Shown piece after piece: positions 48,920 to 60,500 of a stretch of DNA of 64,000 nucleotides; positions within the stretch are counted from its first letter, which is position 1, and each line of letters starts with the position of its first letter. The notes under the pieces were generated by a model that was not told the origin of the DNA, ran no database searches, and was given only the letters and a program-made list of their open reading frames with translations. Made by a program: the position numbers and the translations under genes. Origin of the DNA: Xiphophorus maculatus (taxonomy: Eukaryota > Chordata > Actinopteri > Cyprinodontiformes > Poeciliidae); contig NC_036450.1 in the NCBI RefSeq assembly GCF_002775205.1, positions 23,958,288 through 24,022,287 on the forward strand. The letters run 5' to 3'.

Positions 48920-51900
48920 ATGTCGGAAGATTATGAATTCAGCGAAGACCCGAGCATGATGAGAATGGAGGAGGATGGGGAGAGCAACTGTGACGATCCC
49001 ATGTCCGCCTCTGGGGACTGTGGCCTGATGATGGGAGGAGAGGCCGACGGATCGAAGATTGACGCTAGTAAAAATGAGGAGGATGAAGGGTATGTTTACG
49101 GCGACTCGACTCATATTTACTGTTTATAATATGTTAATATAGTTGAGCAGTATGTCATAGTTTGTCACCGACTCGGATTCCTAATGACCAACTTTTTCTG
49201 CTCGCACCTAAACATGTCTGGAGGGGAAAAGTGTCTGCGTTGGTAATAAAATCCAAAGACTAGAGTTTTATACAGCTTTACATACAGCAGTTTGTCTTCA
49301 CGGTGCATCGATGGACTTGTTTTGCTCCTTAAGAATATGTTTGATAGGAAAATCAGTCAAAGTCATAAATTTGCCAGAAGCAAATGATTATTTTCTATGA
49401 TCAAATTCATAAATGTACAATATTCAAACTAGGATTTTCTCTGACATTGTCACAGTCACATCGCTACAACCGTATTTATTGCATTACTATCCACTTTGCC
49501 TTTTGCAATTACATTATTACTAATGTGATGACAATTGCGGTACAGTAAACAGTGCAGCACTAAGGGAAGTGGACTGTTTTGTTAACAGGAAGATGTTTGT
49601 TGGAGGGCTCAGCTGGGACACGACCAAGAAGGACCTGAAGGATTACTTCACAAAGTTCGGGGAGGTGGTGGACTGCACGTTAAAACTGGACCCTATGACC
49701 GGGCGCTCGCGGGGCTTCGGCTTCGTGCTCTTTAAAAATCCGGAAAGCGTTGAAAAGGTATCCCTTTGCTGCCCGAGGCTGCGCTTTTCTAGAAATTCTG
49801 TTTTGCATCTTAAATTTGTTAAGCAAATATCCATCCATCCATTTTCTGGTCACCCTTTGTCCCTAATGGGGTCGGGAGGGTTGCTGGTGCCTATCTCCAG
49901 CTACGTTCCGGGCGAGAGGCAGGGTACACCCTGGACAGGTCGCCAGTCTGTCGCAGGGCAGTTAAGCAAATATAATTATTATAATTTTTTTTTTACACTT
50001 TATTTCTTTGAAACCTAGTTTGGACTTACTGTTGGTGGTGCTGGAAATATTTCGCAATGGAAACGCATTAAGACGTTTTTATACCATCTTTGCAGTGGAG
50101 GACACATTACTGGAGCTCATTTTTCATTTAGCGCTTTTGCTAACTTTGAAAACATTTAGCGCACTTCGCTTCCCCCCCCCATGAAATATTTCCCGATAAG
50201 CTCTAAAGTGCTAATTTACTTTGCTGTTTTATAAAACTTCAGGGGAATAAAGTTCGACATCTGTGTTGAAATTTTCCTTATTGGTTGTTATGGTGGTGGT
50301 AGTACTTCAAGGGCAGATAGAATTTCAGTCGAAGTTAGCATTTTGGCATTAGCCTATGCTACACATCATGTTGGTGTTACACTTTATCATTATCTTCTGC
50401 TAAATATCATGTTGGTTAGCATTTCATCGTTATCTTCCGCTTAATACCATGTTAGTGTAGGTCTTTAGCATTAGCTTCGGCTAAGTGTAGTGTTGGTAGC
50501 GCTATAGTGTTAGTGGAACTAATATTAATGATAAGTGTTTTAATCTTAGCTCAACTGACTTTTTAGCTAGCAGTGCCTATTACTGCATCTCCGCAGAGTT
50601 GCATTTATTTTCTTTGTATTTATTTATTTTTTTGAAACTACATCCACAGGTCTGCTATAATATCAGGCTAATGTATTTGGTGTTTCTTATGCTAAACATG
50701 CCTAGAAAGGCTCTATTTCTTTTCTGCTGTTCTATTTCCTTTCTTTCCATGAAGGTTGCCTCACAGAAGGAACACAAACTCAACGGGAAAGTGATTGATC
50801 CCAAAAAAGCAAAGGCCATGAAGAGCAAGGAGCCTGTGAAGAAGATCTTTGTAGGTGGGCTGTCCCCAGACACGCCCGAAGAGAAAGTCAGAGAGTATTT
50901 CGGTGCCTTTGGAGAGGTTTGTGGTCTCCTAACTTACAAATGTTCTTATGTTATTTTTCTTAAACCCACGGGATGCCATGTCCGTGCTGTAAAATAATCA
51001 GGTGGAGTCCATCGAGCTTCCCATGGAGACCAAAACGAACAAGCGGCGGGGCTTCTGCTTCATCACCTTCCAGGAGGAGGAACCAGTGAAGATGATCATG
51101 GAGAAAAAGTACCACAATATCGGGCTCAGCAAGGTTCCATCTGTCTTTTTTTTTTTTTGTCTTGTAGCTTCATAAATACCCGCGTAGCAGCGTCTTTAAA
51201 AGGTACAATAAACAAGTGTGATTGGCTCCCTCAGTGTGAGGTGAAGGTGGCCGTGTCCAAGGAGCAGTACCAGCAGCAGCAGTACTGGGGAGGCAGAGGA
51301 GGATACTCGTCCAGGTCTCGAGGGAGAGGTGGGGGTGAGTTTCTAACGGCAGACCTCCAGCTCCACCTGGTGGTCAGTTCAGGGAATGAAGCAGAAAAGC
51401 AGCGCATGACCCAAAACAGATTTATGAGAACTAATCTCATAGTTAATAATGTTTGAAAGGAAATTTTGGTTACAGAGGTTTCATAGTCCATTTTATTTTA
51501 TGGGTTTGGTTCTGTGTGGTTTTTATTTGCATTTTTATTTATTTATTGTCTTTAAGTGTTTTGTCTTATTTTTGATATTTAAGATGTTCCATTGCTAAAT
51601 GTTCTTACCAAAATTAAAGCTTATTAGTCTTTGAGAGGGCGAACTTGCATCAGTTTTGCCATTGACGGCATTTTACTTGAAAATGTTCTCAAAGCAACAA
51701 TATTATTGATTATCACGATAATTTCTGGGAAAATGTGTTGTCCGGCAGAATCTGCTGTTGTGAGAAAGGAATAATTGCTCAAATTAATCAGCTACTGCAC
51801 TTAAAGAACATCATATTATTCCTATTTATACTATTCTGAATGTCATGCTTTGTAATATTATCTTTGTGTTTTACACTTAAATTGTCAAATTATGTGGTTG

Positions 51901-52367
51901 AAACATAGAATTTCAGTAGAACCACGGCAAAAATACAGTTTTTTTATTATCTGTTTTAGTTGTTGCTAAAATAAAGTTCATATTTGAAGTTTGGCAGGCA
52001 AAAAAAAAAGCATATTGATGATCTTTTATTAATACATTGTAGTCTGTGTTATTTGTCTGCAGGTCCCAACCAAAGCTGGAACCAGGGTTATGGTAACTAC
52101 TGGAATCAGGGATATGGGAATTATGGAAATTATGGTTACGGCAATCAAGGATATGGTGGCTATGGAGGCTATGATTACTCTGGTTACAACAATTATTATG
52201 GATATACTGACTACAACAGTGAGTATTTGTGGATATATAGATACATGTATTGCCGTTGCCAAGGTAACACGGTGTGACGGCAGGTTGTGGCTGTTGCAGA
52301 TCAGTCTGGTGGATATGGGAAGTCACCACGGCGTGGTGGCCACACCAACAGTTACAAACCGTATTAA
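48920..52367 (+). CDS. hnrnpd: HNRNPD (AUF1), AU-rich-element RNA-binding protein
   Basis: HNRNPD binds AU-rich elements and controls mRNA decay and splicing, shuttling between nucleus and cytoplasm. Seven exons join in frame: 48920-49089, 49589-49757, 50755-50916, 51002-51133, 51235-51334, 52063-52218 and 52300-52367 (TAA); the product is 318 aa. Two RRMs are clear: RNP2 KMFVGGL and RNP1 RGFGFVLF, then KIFVGGL and [17 protein letters not shown] segment and an RGG-type linker follow, then a Gly/Tyr/Asn-rich tail encoded mostly by exon 52063-52218 (the counterpart of the alternative exon 7 of mammals), ending [16 protein letters not shown] and [18 protein letters not shown] favour HNRNPD over HNRNPDL. 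Exon 1 is short (56 codons) and lacks the alanine/glycine-rich leader of mammals. I could not find the mammalian alternative exon 2 in the first intron. Confidence 0.94.
49829..49962 (+). repeat. Interspersed repeat fragment (fish LINE/SINE-type tail)
   Basis: The sequence running from atccatccatccattttctg to cagtctgtcgcagggca, with ctaatggggtcgggagggtt and acaccctggacaggtcgcc between, is a very common short dispersed repeat in teleost genomes. It lies in the hnrnpd intron after exon 49589-49757. I cannot assign a definite family without a library search. Confidence 0.75.
51530..51740. repeat. Dispersed AT-rich repeat, copy 3
   Basis: Carries the same ordered blocks as 15590-15880 (accaaaattaaagctt, tttgagagggcgaacttg, gaaaatgttctcaaag). 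It lies in the hnrnpd intron between exons 51235-51334 and 52063-52218. Confidence 0.55.
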
Positions 52368-52819
52368 AGGGACAAACCCTCCACCTCCAAGGAGGTACGT
52401 ACCACCAACCACATACTAAGCACCGTTAAAAAACATCAATTAGCTTTTTTTTTTTTTTTTTTTAACTTTGGTGTTTTTATAATATTTGTGTAATTCTGTT
52501 GTTCTTTCTCGTTTTTTTCTTAAGTGCTTTACAGTAGTGGTAACGTAAAAAGGTTCTTGTGACAATAATTTTAAGAGCAGCCGAGTCTTCCGCTGCCTCT
52601 TTTTTTTTTTTTTTTTTTTTGCAATCTTCTCTTTGTTGTTGTTGTTTTTCTTCGTTTTAAACCGTAAAGTTAACAGGTAAACTACTGCTACTACAGTAAA
52701 TGGATGCCAAAGTTAAGGATGTGCAAAAGGAAAACAGAAAAAGGAAAAAAAAAAAAAAAGAAAAAAAAGAAAGAGTGTGTTGTGTCCTAACTCTGACATA
52801 CCTTGTTTGTACCTGCCAG

Positions 52820-52885
52820 CGGAGCTTCCTTGCAGGCCATGAGCTGACTCCCAGATACTCTCAGGGCCCGCTCAATGCGGACCGG
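52820..52885 (+). other. hnrnpd: Candidate 3' UTR cassette exon of hnrnpd
   Basis: Bounded by acceptor tttgtacctgccag and donor ccgg|gtatgag, 66 nt long and GC-rich within an AT-rich 3' UTR. Its inclusion would place an exon junction 93 nt after the stop codon, beyond the usual 50-55 nt limit for nonsense-mediated decay. Confidence 0.5.
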
Positions 52886-53457
52886 GTATGAGAAGCATAC
52901 GCTCTCGAATGCTGCCGTTTGGTATGGTCTTACAACATCCTGTATCCGCATTTCTAATCTAAAAAAAAAAAACAATTAAGGGACACGTCCAGCTTTGTCA
53001 TCTTTCTTTCCATTCGTTTCCTTCATTTATTTTATAAATATATATCTATCTATACTTTTTCTGCGACTGTCTTTTGTAATGTAAGAATTTAAAAATCTAC
53101 ACATGTAATTGTGGTTTTTTCACAGGCCCTTACTCCCCCACAAGTAACGATTGATAACGTATGAATAAATAACGATTTGCTTTCCTAAAGGATACATTCG
53201 TCATTCTCTGGATTTTCCAGTTCCTAATGTTAACATATGTATTTTTTTTTAAAAAAATGCTTGTTTCTTTATTTAGCTAAAGTAGTCCATGAGCTTAAGC
53301 CTGGTTTGGACTCTACTGTGTTGGGGGATAAAGTGCTTTTAATTTGTGTAAATGTATTGTTCTTGTTTTTGTTTTACTGACAGCGATGGAAAAGACTCCT
53401 CTTTTTGTTAATTTTCCCTGTAACACATTTTCTTCTTATATCCATTGATTAAAAAAA

Positions 53458-53502
53458 ACACACACACACACACACACGCCCACACACACACACACACACA
53501 CT
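53458..53502 (+). repeat. (CA)n microsatellite
   Basis: A CA repeat with one interruption (cgcc) within the hnrnpd 3' region. Confidence 0.95.
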
Positions 53503-54523
53503 CAATCAAAATGTCACCACAATTCCAGAAATTTGCATGTAATGCTCACCATAATGTTGTATCTTTTGACCGATATGAACGTATTTTTAATTTTATTTTT
53601 CCCATTTAGTATTTTGACTTCTCCGTCAGGATCCCTAGTTTAATCTATACACATTTTAAAGCTGTAAAACTGTAAAGAAAAAATAATTGCTTTTATCACG
53701 TAGGCCGTTTAAAAACAGGGGATTCCTGTCTTTCTTTAGTAGCTGAAGACATGTCGCTCATCCACGGCTGACTTGTTCCTGTTTGTTTCCCGCAGGCTCC
53801 GGAGGCGAACGCATCGGCCACAGAGACGATCCGGCTAAAGACATGGCTAGTTTATGAAAAGCAAAACGAAGACTGCTTTGAACCCACCGTACATTTCTCC
53901 TGTATTTACCCAAGTATTTCAGTGTCTTTTTTTGTTTTTTTTTTTGGTTTTTTGTTTGTTTCTTTTTGGAATCGTTTAGATCGCTTCGGGGTTTTCTCAC
54001 GTCCTCGTTCTTCCCCTGGTTTGTGTTTGAAGTTCTCGCTGCTTCACGTCGTCCCGACCGACGCTTGTAGAGGCGGCAGCAAAGAGACGAGATCACAGTT
54101 TTACCTACTTTATGGTGTTCATCAGTCATATAATACAAATATTCTTACAGAGTTTGACATCCATAAACGTACATTATATACACGTGATGTATCGGACATT
54201 AAAATGATCAAAATAATAAAAAAACCAACAACAACCAAACAAAAGCTCTCGTCTGTGTTTCGTTGAAGAACATGGATCAAATTGGTTTTTGCGTTCATCT
54301 GGAGTGTCACGGTTTCATGCCAGCAAACTTAATTATTATTATATTTAATCTCTTTTTTTCACATCATCATAGAGACCTTAATGGATTGTCATGCGCTGTT
54401 TAAATTAGAATTTACATACACATCTCTGAGATATAAAACAACACGTTCTATGTGTGCAAATTAGTTGTCTGGTGGCGATTGCCTCCGCTTCGGGGTGGGG
54501 GATGTGTGGGGTGGGGTCAAAGG

Positions 54524-57500
54524 TTAAATGACCTTGCAGGCAGCAAGGATTATGAGTATCAGGATGATCAGCACAATCGCACCGATTAGGATCATCATTT
54601 TAATGTTCTTCCACCAGTACTTCCGGGCGACCCGCGTCGACGTTCTCTGGAAGGAGTCGGCCTGAAAAAGCAAAAGAGCGAATTATAACGAAGCTGTTGT
54701 GAAGGAAGGACATTTGTCAGGGTTTTGAGAAAGCATATACTTGGACTTTTTCCCCTTGTTTCCTAATGTTACAACCACAATCTTCAGGATGTTTTCTGTG
54801 TTTTTTGTGATAGACCAACACGTCTTTCTACAGATATTTTGGGGATGTCCTCTTATCTTTTTTGAGGTTGAAACAGCCTCTTTGCAATCACCCTAATCTT
54901 TAGGTTCCTGCAAAGGTTTTAAGTCGGACAACTTCAAAATGTTTAGCACTTCCAGTCAGATGAAAGGTGTTAGCAGGGTGTCTGCACATTCTTAAAAAGT
55001 CTTACTTTTTTTCCCTCCTGAAATTAGAGTCTTAAAATGTCTTATATTCATGAATAAAGGTTGACATTAAATACGTTAATCACAGGTCTATTCTGGCACC
55101 ATTGGAATCCATTTGACAGTGAAATAGACGGAAAGTGGGTTATAAGAGAAGACGTCGCAAAAGTCATGCAGGTCTTGAATTTTGTCGTGGCAGGACAAAT
55201 TATTTAACCTCTTATATTTACTTTTTTAGCTACTTTTTGCTAGCTGCTAATATATCCTCGCTAGCTAGCTCCGACAAGCTGTAACCTGCCGATGCCGCGT
55301 GTTGGTCTTAAAGACGTCTTCATCCGGTAACTATACTCCACCTGTTTTTGAGGCTTCTTATTGTGAAATACGTAAGTACCATCATAATGCTTCTGTTTCA
55401 AAATAACTGCATGGTAGTTTACTGCATGTGTACATGAATGAAGCAAGCTAATGGGTTTATAGTACGGGACAAGTCAGCTTCCGTCTGCATAGTTTGAAGA
55501 GTTTTTCACTCTAGCTCCTCAAATGGTTGTAGCAGTGGTGTCCAAAGTGTGGGCCAAGGGCCATTTGTGGACCATGGAATGATTTTGTGTGGCCCCAGAC
55601 AACAAGAATGATACAAATGAGCTCTGGTGCCGATATATTAAAATCTTCTGAATTTTAGGTATGACATAAGTAGTTTTTCTTGTACTTTGCAGACTTTTTG
55701 CTTTCGATTTAGTTGAACAGGAAGCAGGTCCACAAACATTTAGCAACTTTTACTTGGTGCACCAATTCACCAAATTCGACTAGCTACATTTTAAAGAAAG
55801 ACAGCAAACCATCAGCCTGAAAAATGTAGGAAACTTCACATTTACAGATCCATATAATTTAGAGATCAAATTTCTTTATGAATCTTTGTTCATTTTGCTA
55901 AAATGTATTGTTTGTTTCATTTATTTAAGGTTAAAAAAAAAATAAAAATTTTGTGGCCCTTTTAACATGAGATTTTTGGTCCACCTGGCAAAACGTTTGG
56001 ACACCTCTGTTTTACTAAGATTAAGTTCTGTTGGAAAACTGGTTCATTTGGGTTGGAATCAGAAAAATGCTTCTTCTGTTCGGTTAATTTGATGTGATTT
56101 TCCAGAGCAACTCTAAATTTCTAAAAATGATCATTTGGGCAAGAATTTATTTTCAGTGAATAAACGAAATGCAGCCTTCTGATAGGCTTCCACTGGGTGC
56201 CGTAACCTTAGCTACTAATCAAAGCAGCCAAAGGAAACAATAGCATTTACAAGAAGACACAATGGTTTCTGCTGCATTGGAGGAAGTCCGAATGTTTAGT
56301 TTGGAAGTGGAACTGAATGAAATTTGAATTCCTCCTGTGAGAGTTTGGTGCTGTCTCACCAGCCTCGGCCTCCATTTTAAACATGGCCGCTCGTCACATT
56401 GGGCCAATAATAAACTGCTTTGTTTACATTCGGACTGTTTTCATGAAAGTAACACAAACGGTACTGTACGGTCACTGTTGGTGATGATGTATCGGCAGTG
56501 TTTGAATACATTAAAATACAGGAAAGTATGATGGCGTATTAGGGAGTACATTTCCAGCAAATAATCTCAGGAATTCTGTAGAAAGAGCAAAGTCATTGCT
56601 GAGATTAATCTCAAAATTTCTACGTTTTTTGGTGGAGACTTACTCCTTTTTTTCCCTTCTATCTGCATTGGTCCTAATATGGCGTTGTAGAAAAGTACGG
56701 TATACCATTACTGTTTAAAAAATACTGTTATATGGGACTCCCAGCATGACACTGTGCTGTAGTTTGACCTCTTTTTCCTTACCTATGGAAGTGATTTAAT
56801 CTAAATTAATCCCAAACTGAAATGATTACCATGACGATTTATGATGTTGGAATCTACTCTCTTTTGGTTGAACAACTTAAAATGTATCTTTGCTTTACAG
56901 TTTAAAGTCCTCCCATCAGGCCAATGTATATTTCTGCAACCAACATGTGAAACGTCTGTTTTCCGACGGTCAAAACAGATTACAACATGATTGTAATCAT
57001 ACTGATTTAACCATACTGTGTCTAGGACACCTGTAAAATAGAGGGCATAATAAAGTAAAAGTGTGTGAAAAGAATTTCCACCTTACTCCTACAACTCTCG
57101 ATGCTTTGCATATATTTTGAGGCTTGCGTCCGGATCACCATTCTGACGTGTGTAAGCTATTTCTCTCTCTCGTAGAGCAAATGCAGATTAAATCTGATGT
57201 TTGAAGAAGTAAAAGCGTCTGCACCTTAAAATTTGATGGCATAGTCAACGCTGTACCTTCACTCTTAAAAGATTTGGTATCTGACCGCTGATTACGTTGG
57301 TAGTGCATTTAACTCTGTTGCTGTGAGCAGAGAAGTGAGGTAAAGTTTCACTTAAAGCAAATCTGCTAGCAGTACAGAACTGGGCATTGACTACACTGAA
57401 TTGTCTGCATGCGTTGATGAGTTCCCTTTAATTAAAGGAAGTACATATGTAACTTGTTATTTCTGAACACAGTATCATAGCTGATCTCTTAATCATTTTT

Positions 57501-60500
57501 CGAGCTAAGCATTTCTTCTCTGCTAATCGGTTGTAGCTGAACTCAAGGTTTGCTTGTCTTTTTCCTTCTCTGGGCTTTTGCTGCTAAAATGAATGAAGTA
57601 AACGTAAAGGCTTTTTCGGTATGTGGGAATGACGCGACCTTTAAATCTGATTCTTTGTCGAAAACCCGACCAGGCCTGCATCTGATCACAGAGCGAATCT
57701 CATTTCCGCTTTGGGTGCATGTTCAACACACACTTCTTACGCGTGAAGATGTGAATAGCGCCGCAAGGAACGTGACGTTTGTAACTGTTTTTTTTTAATA
57801 TCAAAACAGACCAAACGAAGGAGACACTCAGCAACGCGCTCTGTCCCCGTTGGATTGAGATTCAGATTAGCTTTACTTTGGTAAATTTACAACAATTCAA
57901 AACAGGAAAACAAAATCCAGTGTTATTTTACAAGCCAATAATTCACCATAATAATTTATCCTTGGAATCATTATGTTCTATGGAAACACCTAAGTGTCAA
58001 AAACCTAGCTTTGGATTTGAGGTCAGAAGCAGACATCGAAACGACTCCACTGCATGATGCTGCCATCACCATGCTTGTATATTTTCTTTCTTTTTGTCCC
58101 CTTCAGTGTTCTTGGTAAGGAAGGCCTCTTTTTGTGTTGGATAAATAAAACATTTCTATTCTGTGTTTAATACAATAATTGTCCCTTTTGGAATGAGAAC
58201 ATTTTGGTAAAAATAAAAAATACATACATAATTCAAACCCTCAGATGAACATGACATTAATTTGACGGCGTTCCAATCTACAAAAAATCAAAAGTTTTCA
58301 TTTTTGCGTCAAGGAATGTTAAAACACATCAATTATGCTGCTGTTTTTGAAGGGGAAATTAAGTCGGAAATTAAACAACTTGAATGCAGCTGTCCTTGTA
58401 TGTCTGCGATTATTGGGTGACGATGTAGGAACAGATTTAAAACTTCTCCAGCACACCCAGGCTAATTTGTATAGAAATGTAACTTGATCTGCGGACGCTA
58501 AGCCGTGTGTGGATGCAAGCTTTTCGAGAGAAAATGCTCTAGTAAAAACATTCAGTTAAAAAGTACAATATATAATATATGCATTTGTAGGCCTGTCACG
58601 ATAGCAAATTTTGCTGAGCGATTAATTGTCTCAAAAAATTATTGCGATAAACGATAATATTGTTTGAAGACTTTTTTACACTGATGTAATGGAAATGACG
58701 TAATAATGCATGCGATTTCCTGCCAAAGATAGATGCACTTTATTTTCAAAAGAATATTTAACACTGGAACTGATAAACAAAATAAACAAAACAACCAAAA
58801 ACAAAATGGATTCTCAGTCTCCATTAACAAAAAATGTACTTGATAAAAACTAAACATAAAGCCAAAGTGGAAATAAATACTGCATTCAACCAAAAGATTA
58901 TGAAGTCTGTATATCATGTTGCCCTTCAGTAATAATTAGATTTAAATAGAGAAAATGGGCACATCGATTACCTGATGCAATAGTTCACACTACATGATTT
59001 TTTGCTTCTATTTTTCCCCATACAACAATCTTAGACCTTTGGTCTTCCTAAGATTGTGTGGTGTGTTACTGTAGATCATCGTTGCCGCTCCGATCTAAAT
59101 CAGGGGTTTTTCTCCGACTGGGATCTTAACGCAGCCTGTTGAATGTGACAGGCAGCCAATCAGAAAGCGAGGATTCTCCTCTGTGCTTTCTGATGGGAAA
59201 TTACGTCGGGGAATCCCAAACAGCTGACACGGCGCAACCCGAAGTCCAGCCGACGTGGAAACAACATTAATGTTTATTCAACATGCAAAGAATATAGAAA
59301 TGACAAGAGGAGGAGTTGGAGCGAAATTGCTACCGCAGTTGATAAACCCGGTAACTTTTCAGCTGTTCTTCGTTAACGTGACGTAAATAGGTTCTAATGA
59401 TTTTCATTCAGTCAGGACTTTACGCTGACACTAGCCACATGCATTGCAGGTAGATTGTAGTAATGCATTGATTAATGTCTGGTTTTAAAATTAGTTCACT
59501 GAACTTGTAGCCATTATTTTGTGCCCATTGCTGGACACCACACGGCAGGAAGGAACCCGATCGAACAGTTATACCTAGGATTTCTGTTTGCTAATGTGTG
59601 GTCTGTCAGGTTTTAAAAATGGGCCGACAATCGGCTGACAGCTCTAAGATCGTGTCGTGTCCGCTGGGCTTTACACTAAGGAAATGAGGAAGGGAGGAGT
59701 CAGTGTAGAGCACCAGAGTTGAGCCTTTTTTCATTCGGTGTCATCAACAGAAAGAGAAAAAGGTCGGAAGAGGCGATAATGCCGATAATTGAAATGACGT
59801 CGATAGTTTTAATTTATTGTACGATTAATCGATTTATCGTTTATCGCGACAGGCCTATGCATTTGTAAATTTAGTACAGCGTATGCGGACTGATACTTGA
59901 CCATTACATTCATTTTTTCCTACAGGATAATCTGCATAATGCAGTTTTTTTTTACTGCATCATTTATCCTCTGCTATCCTCAATCACATAATCTAGTTTA
60001 TTTTTAAGGTATGTTCTACATATTATTTACCATGATAATATCAAAGTGAAAACTGATTTCTATAAAATCATGACAAATAAAAATATGCACCATAAAATAA
60101 GTGATAGACTGTTTAAAATGACCGACCCAATTCAACAGAGGTCCAGTCAAATGGTGCTGGTTGTCTCACAATGAGTGGACTAGAGATCACAGTGATTGTC
60201 TCACAGGTCATAGTTTAAAGATACTTTTGTCTAGTAGGTCAATTCGCTGGTTAATCAGTATCCATGGCGACTAATTTTGTCTTTAAGACTGAGTTGTACT
60301 GTACTGCTGTACTGTTGCGTTGGTTCTTCACCAGTCAAAACTTTATGGGAGACTGGCAGTGACAAACTTTCCATAACAAATGTGCAAAACTCTTTGTCTA
60401 TATTCCGCTAATGTAAAAAAAACAAACAACAACAGCACGATTTTGCAATTGTGGTGTTTCCATTAAATGAGAAATGCAATCAAAATCACATGTGAATAAG

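Larger units (their letters stand above)
52368..54220 (+). other. hnrnpd 3' UTR with alternative exons
   Basis: A strong donor (ggag|gtacgt) follows the stop by only 27 nt (last exon base 52394). Downstream acceptors are at 52818-52819 (tacctgccag), 53124-53125 (ttttttcacag) and 53794-53795 (tttcccgcag). A 66-bp cassette (52820-52885, donor cgg|gtatga) is bounded by good splice signals. AATAAA occurs at 53163 and in the AT-rich end near 54215. Mammalian HNRNPD is known to have alternatively spliced 3' UTR exons linked to nonsense-mediated decay, and this layout fits. It also contains T-rich runs and a (CA)n repeat (53458-53502). Confidence 0.6.

Noticed and set aside
48920-52367. Assignment as HNRNPDL
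   Set aside because: RRM1 and the Gly/Tyr tail match HNRNPD-type residues better, despite the position next to enoph1.
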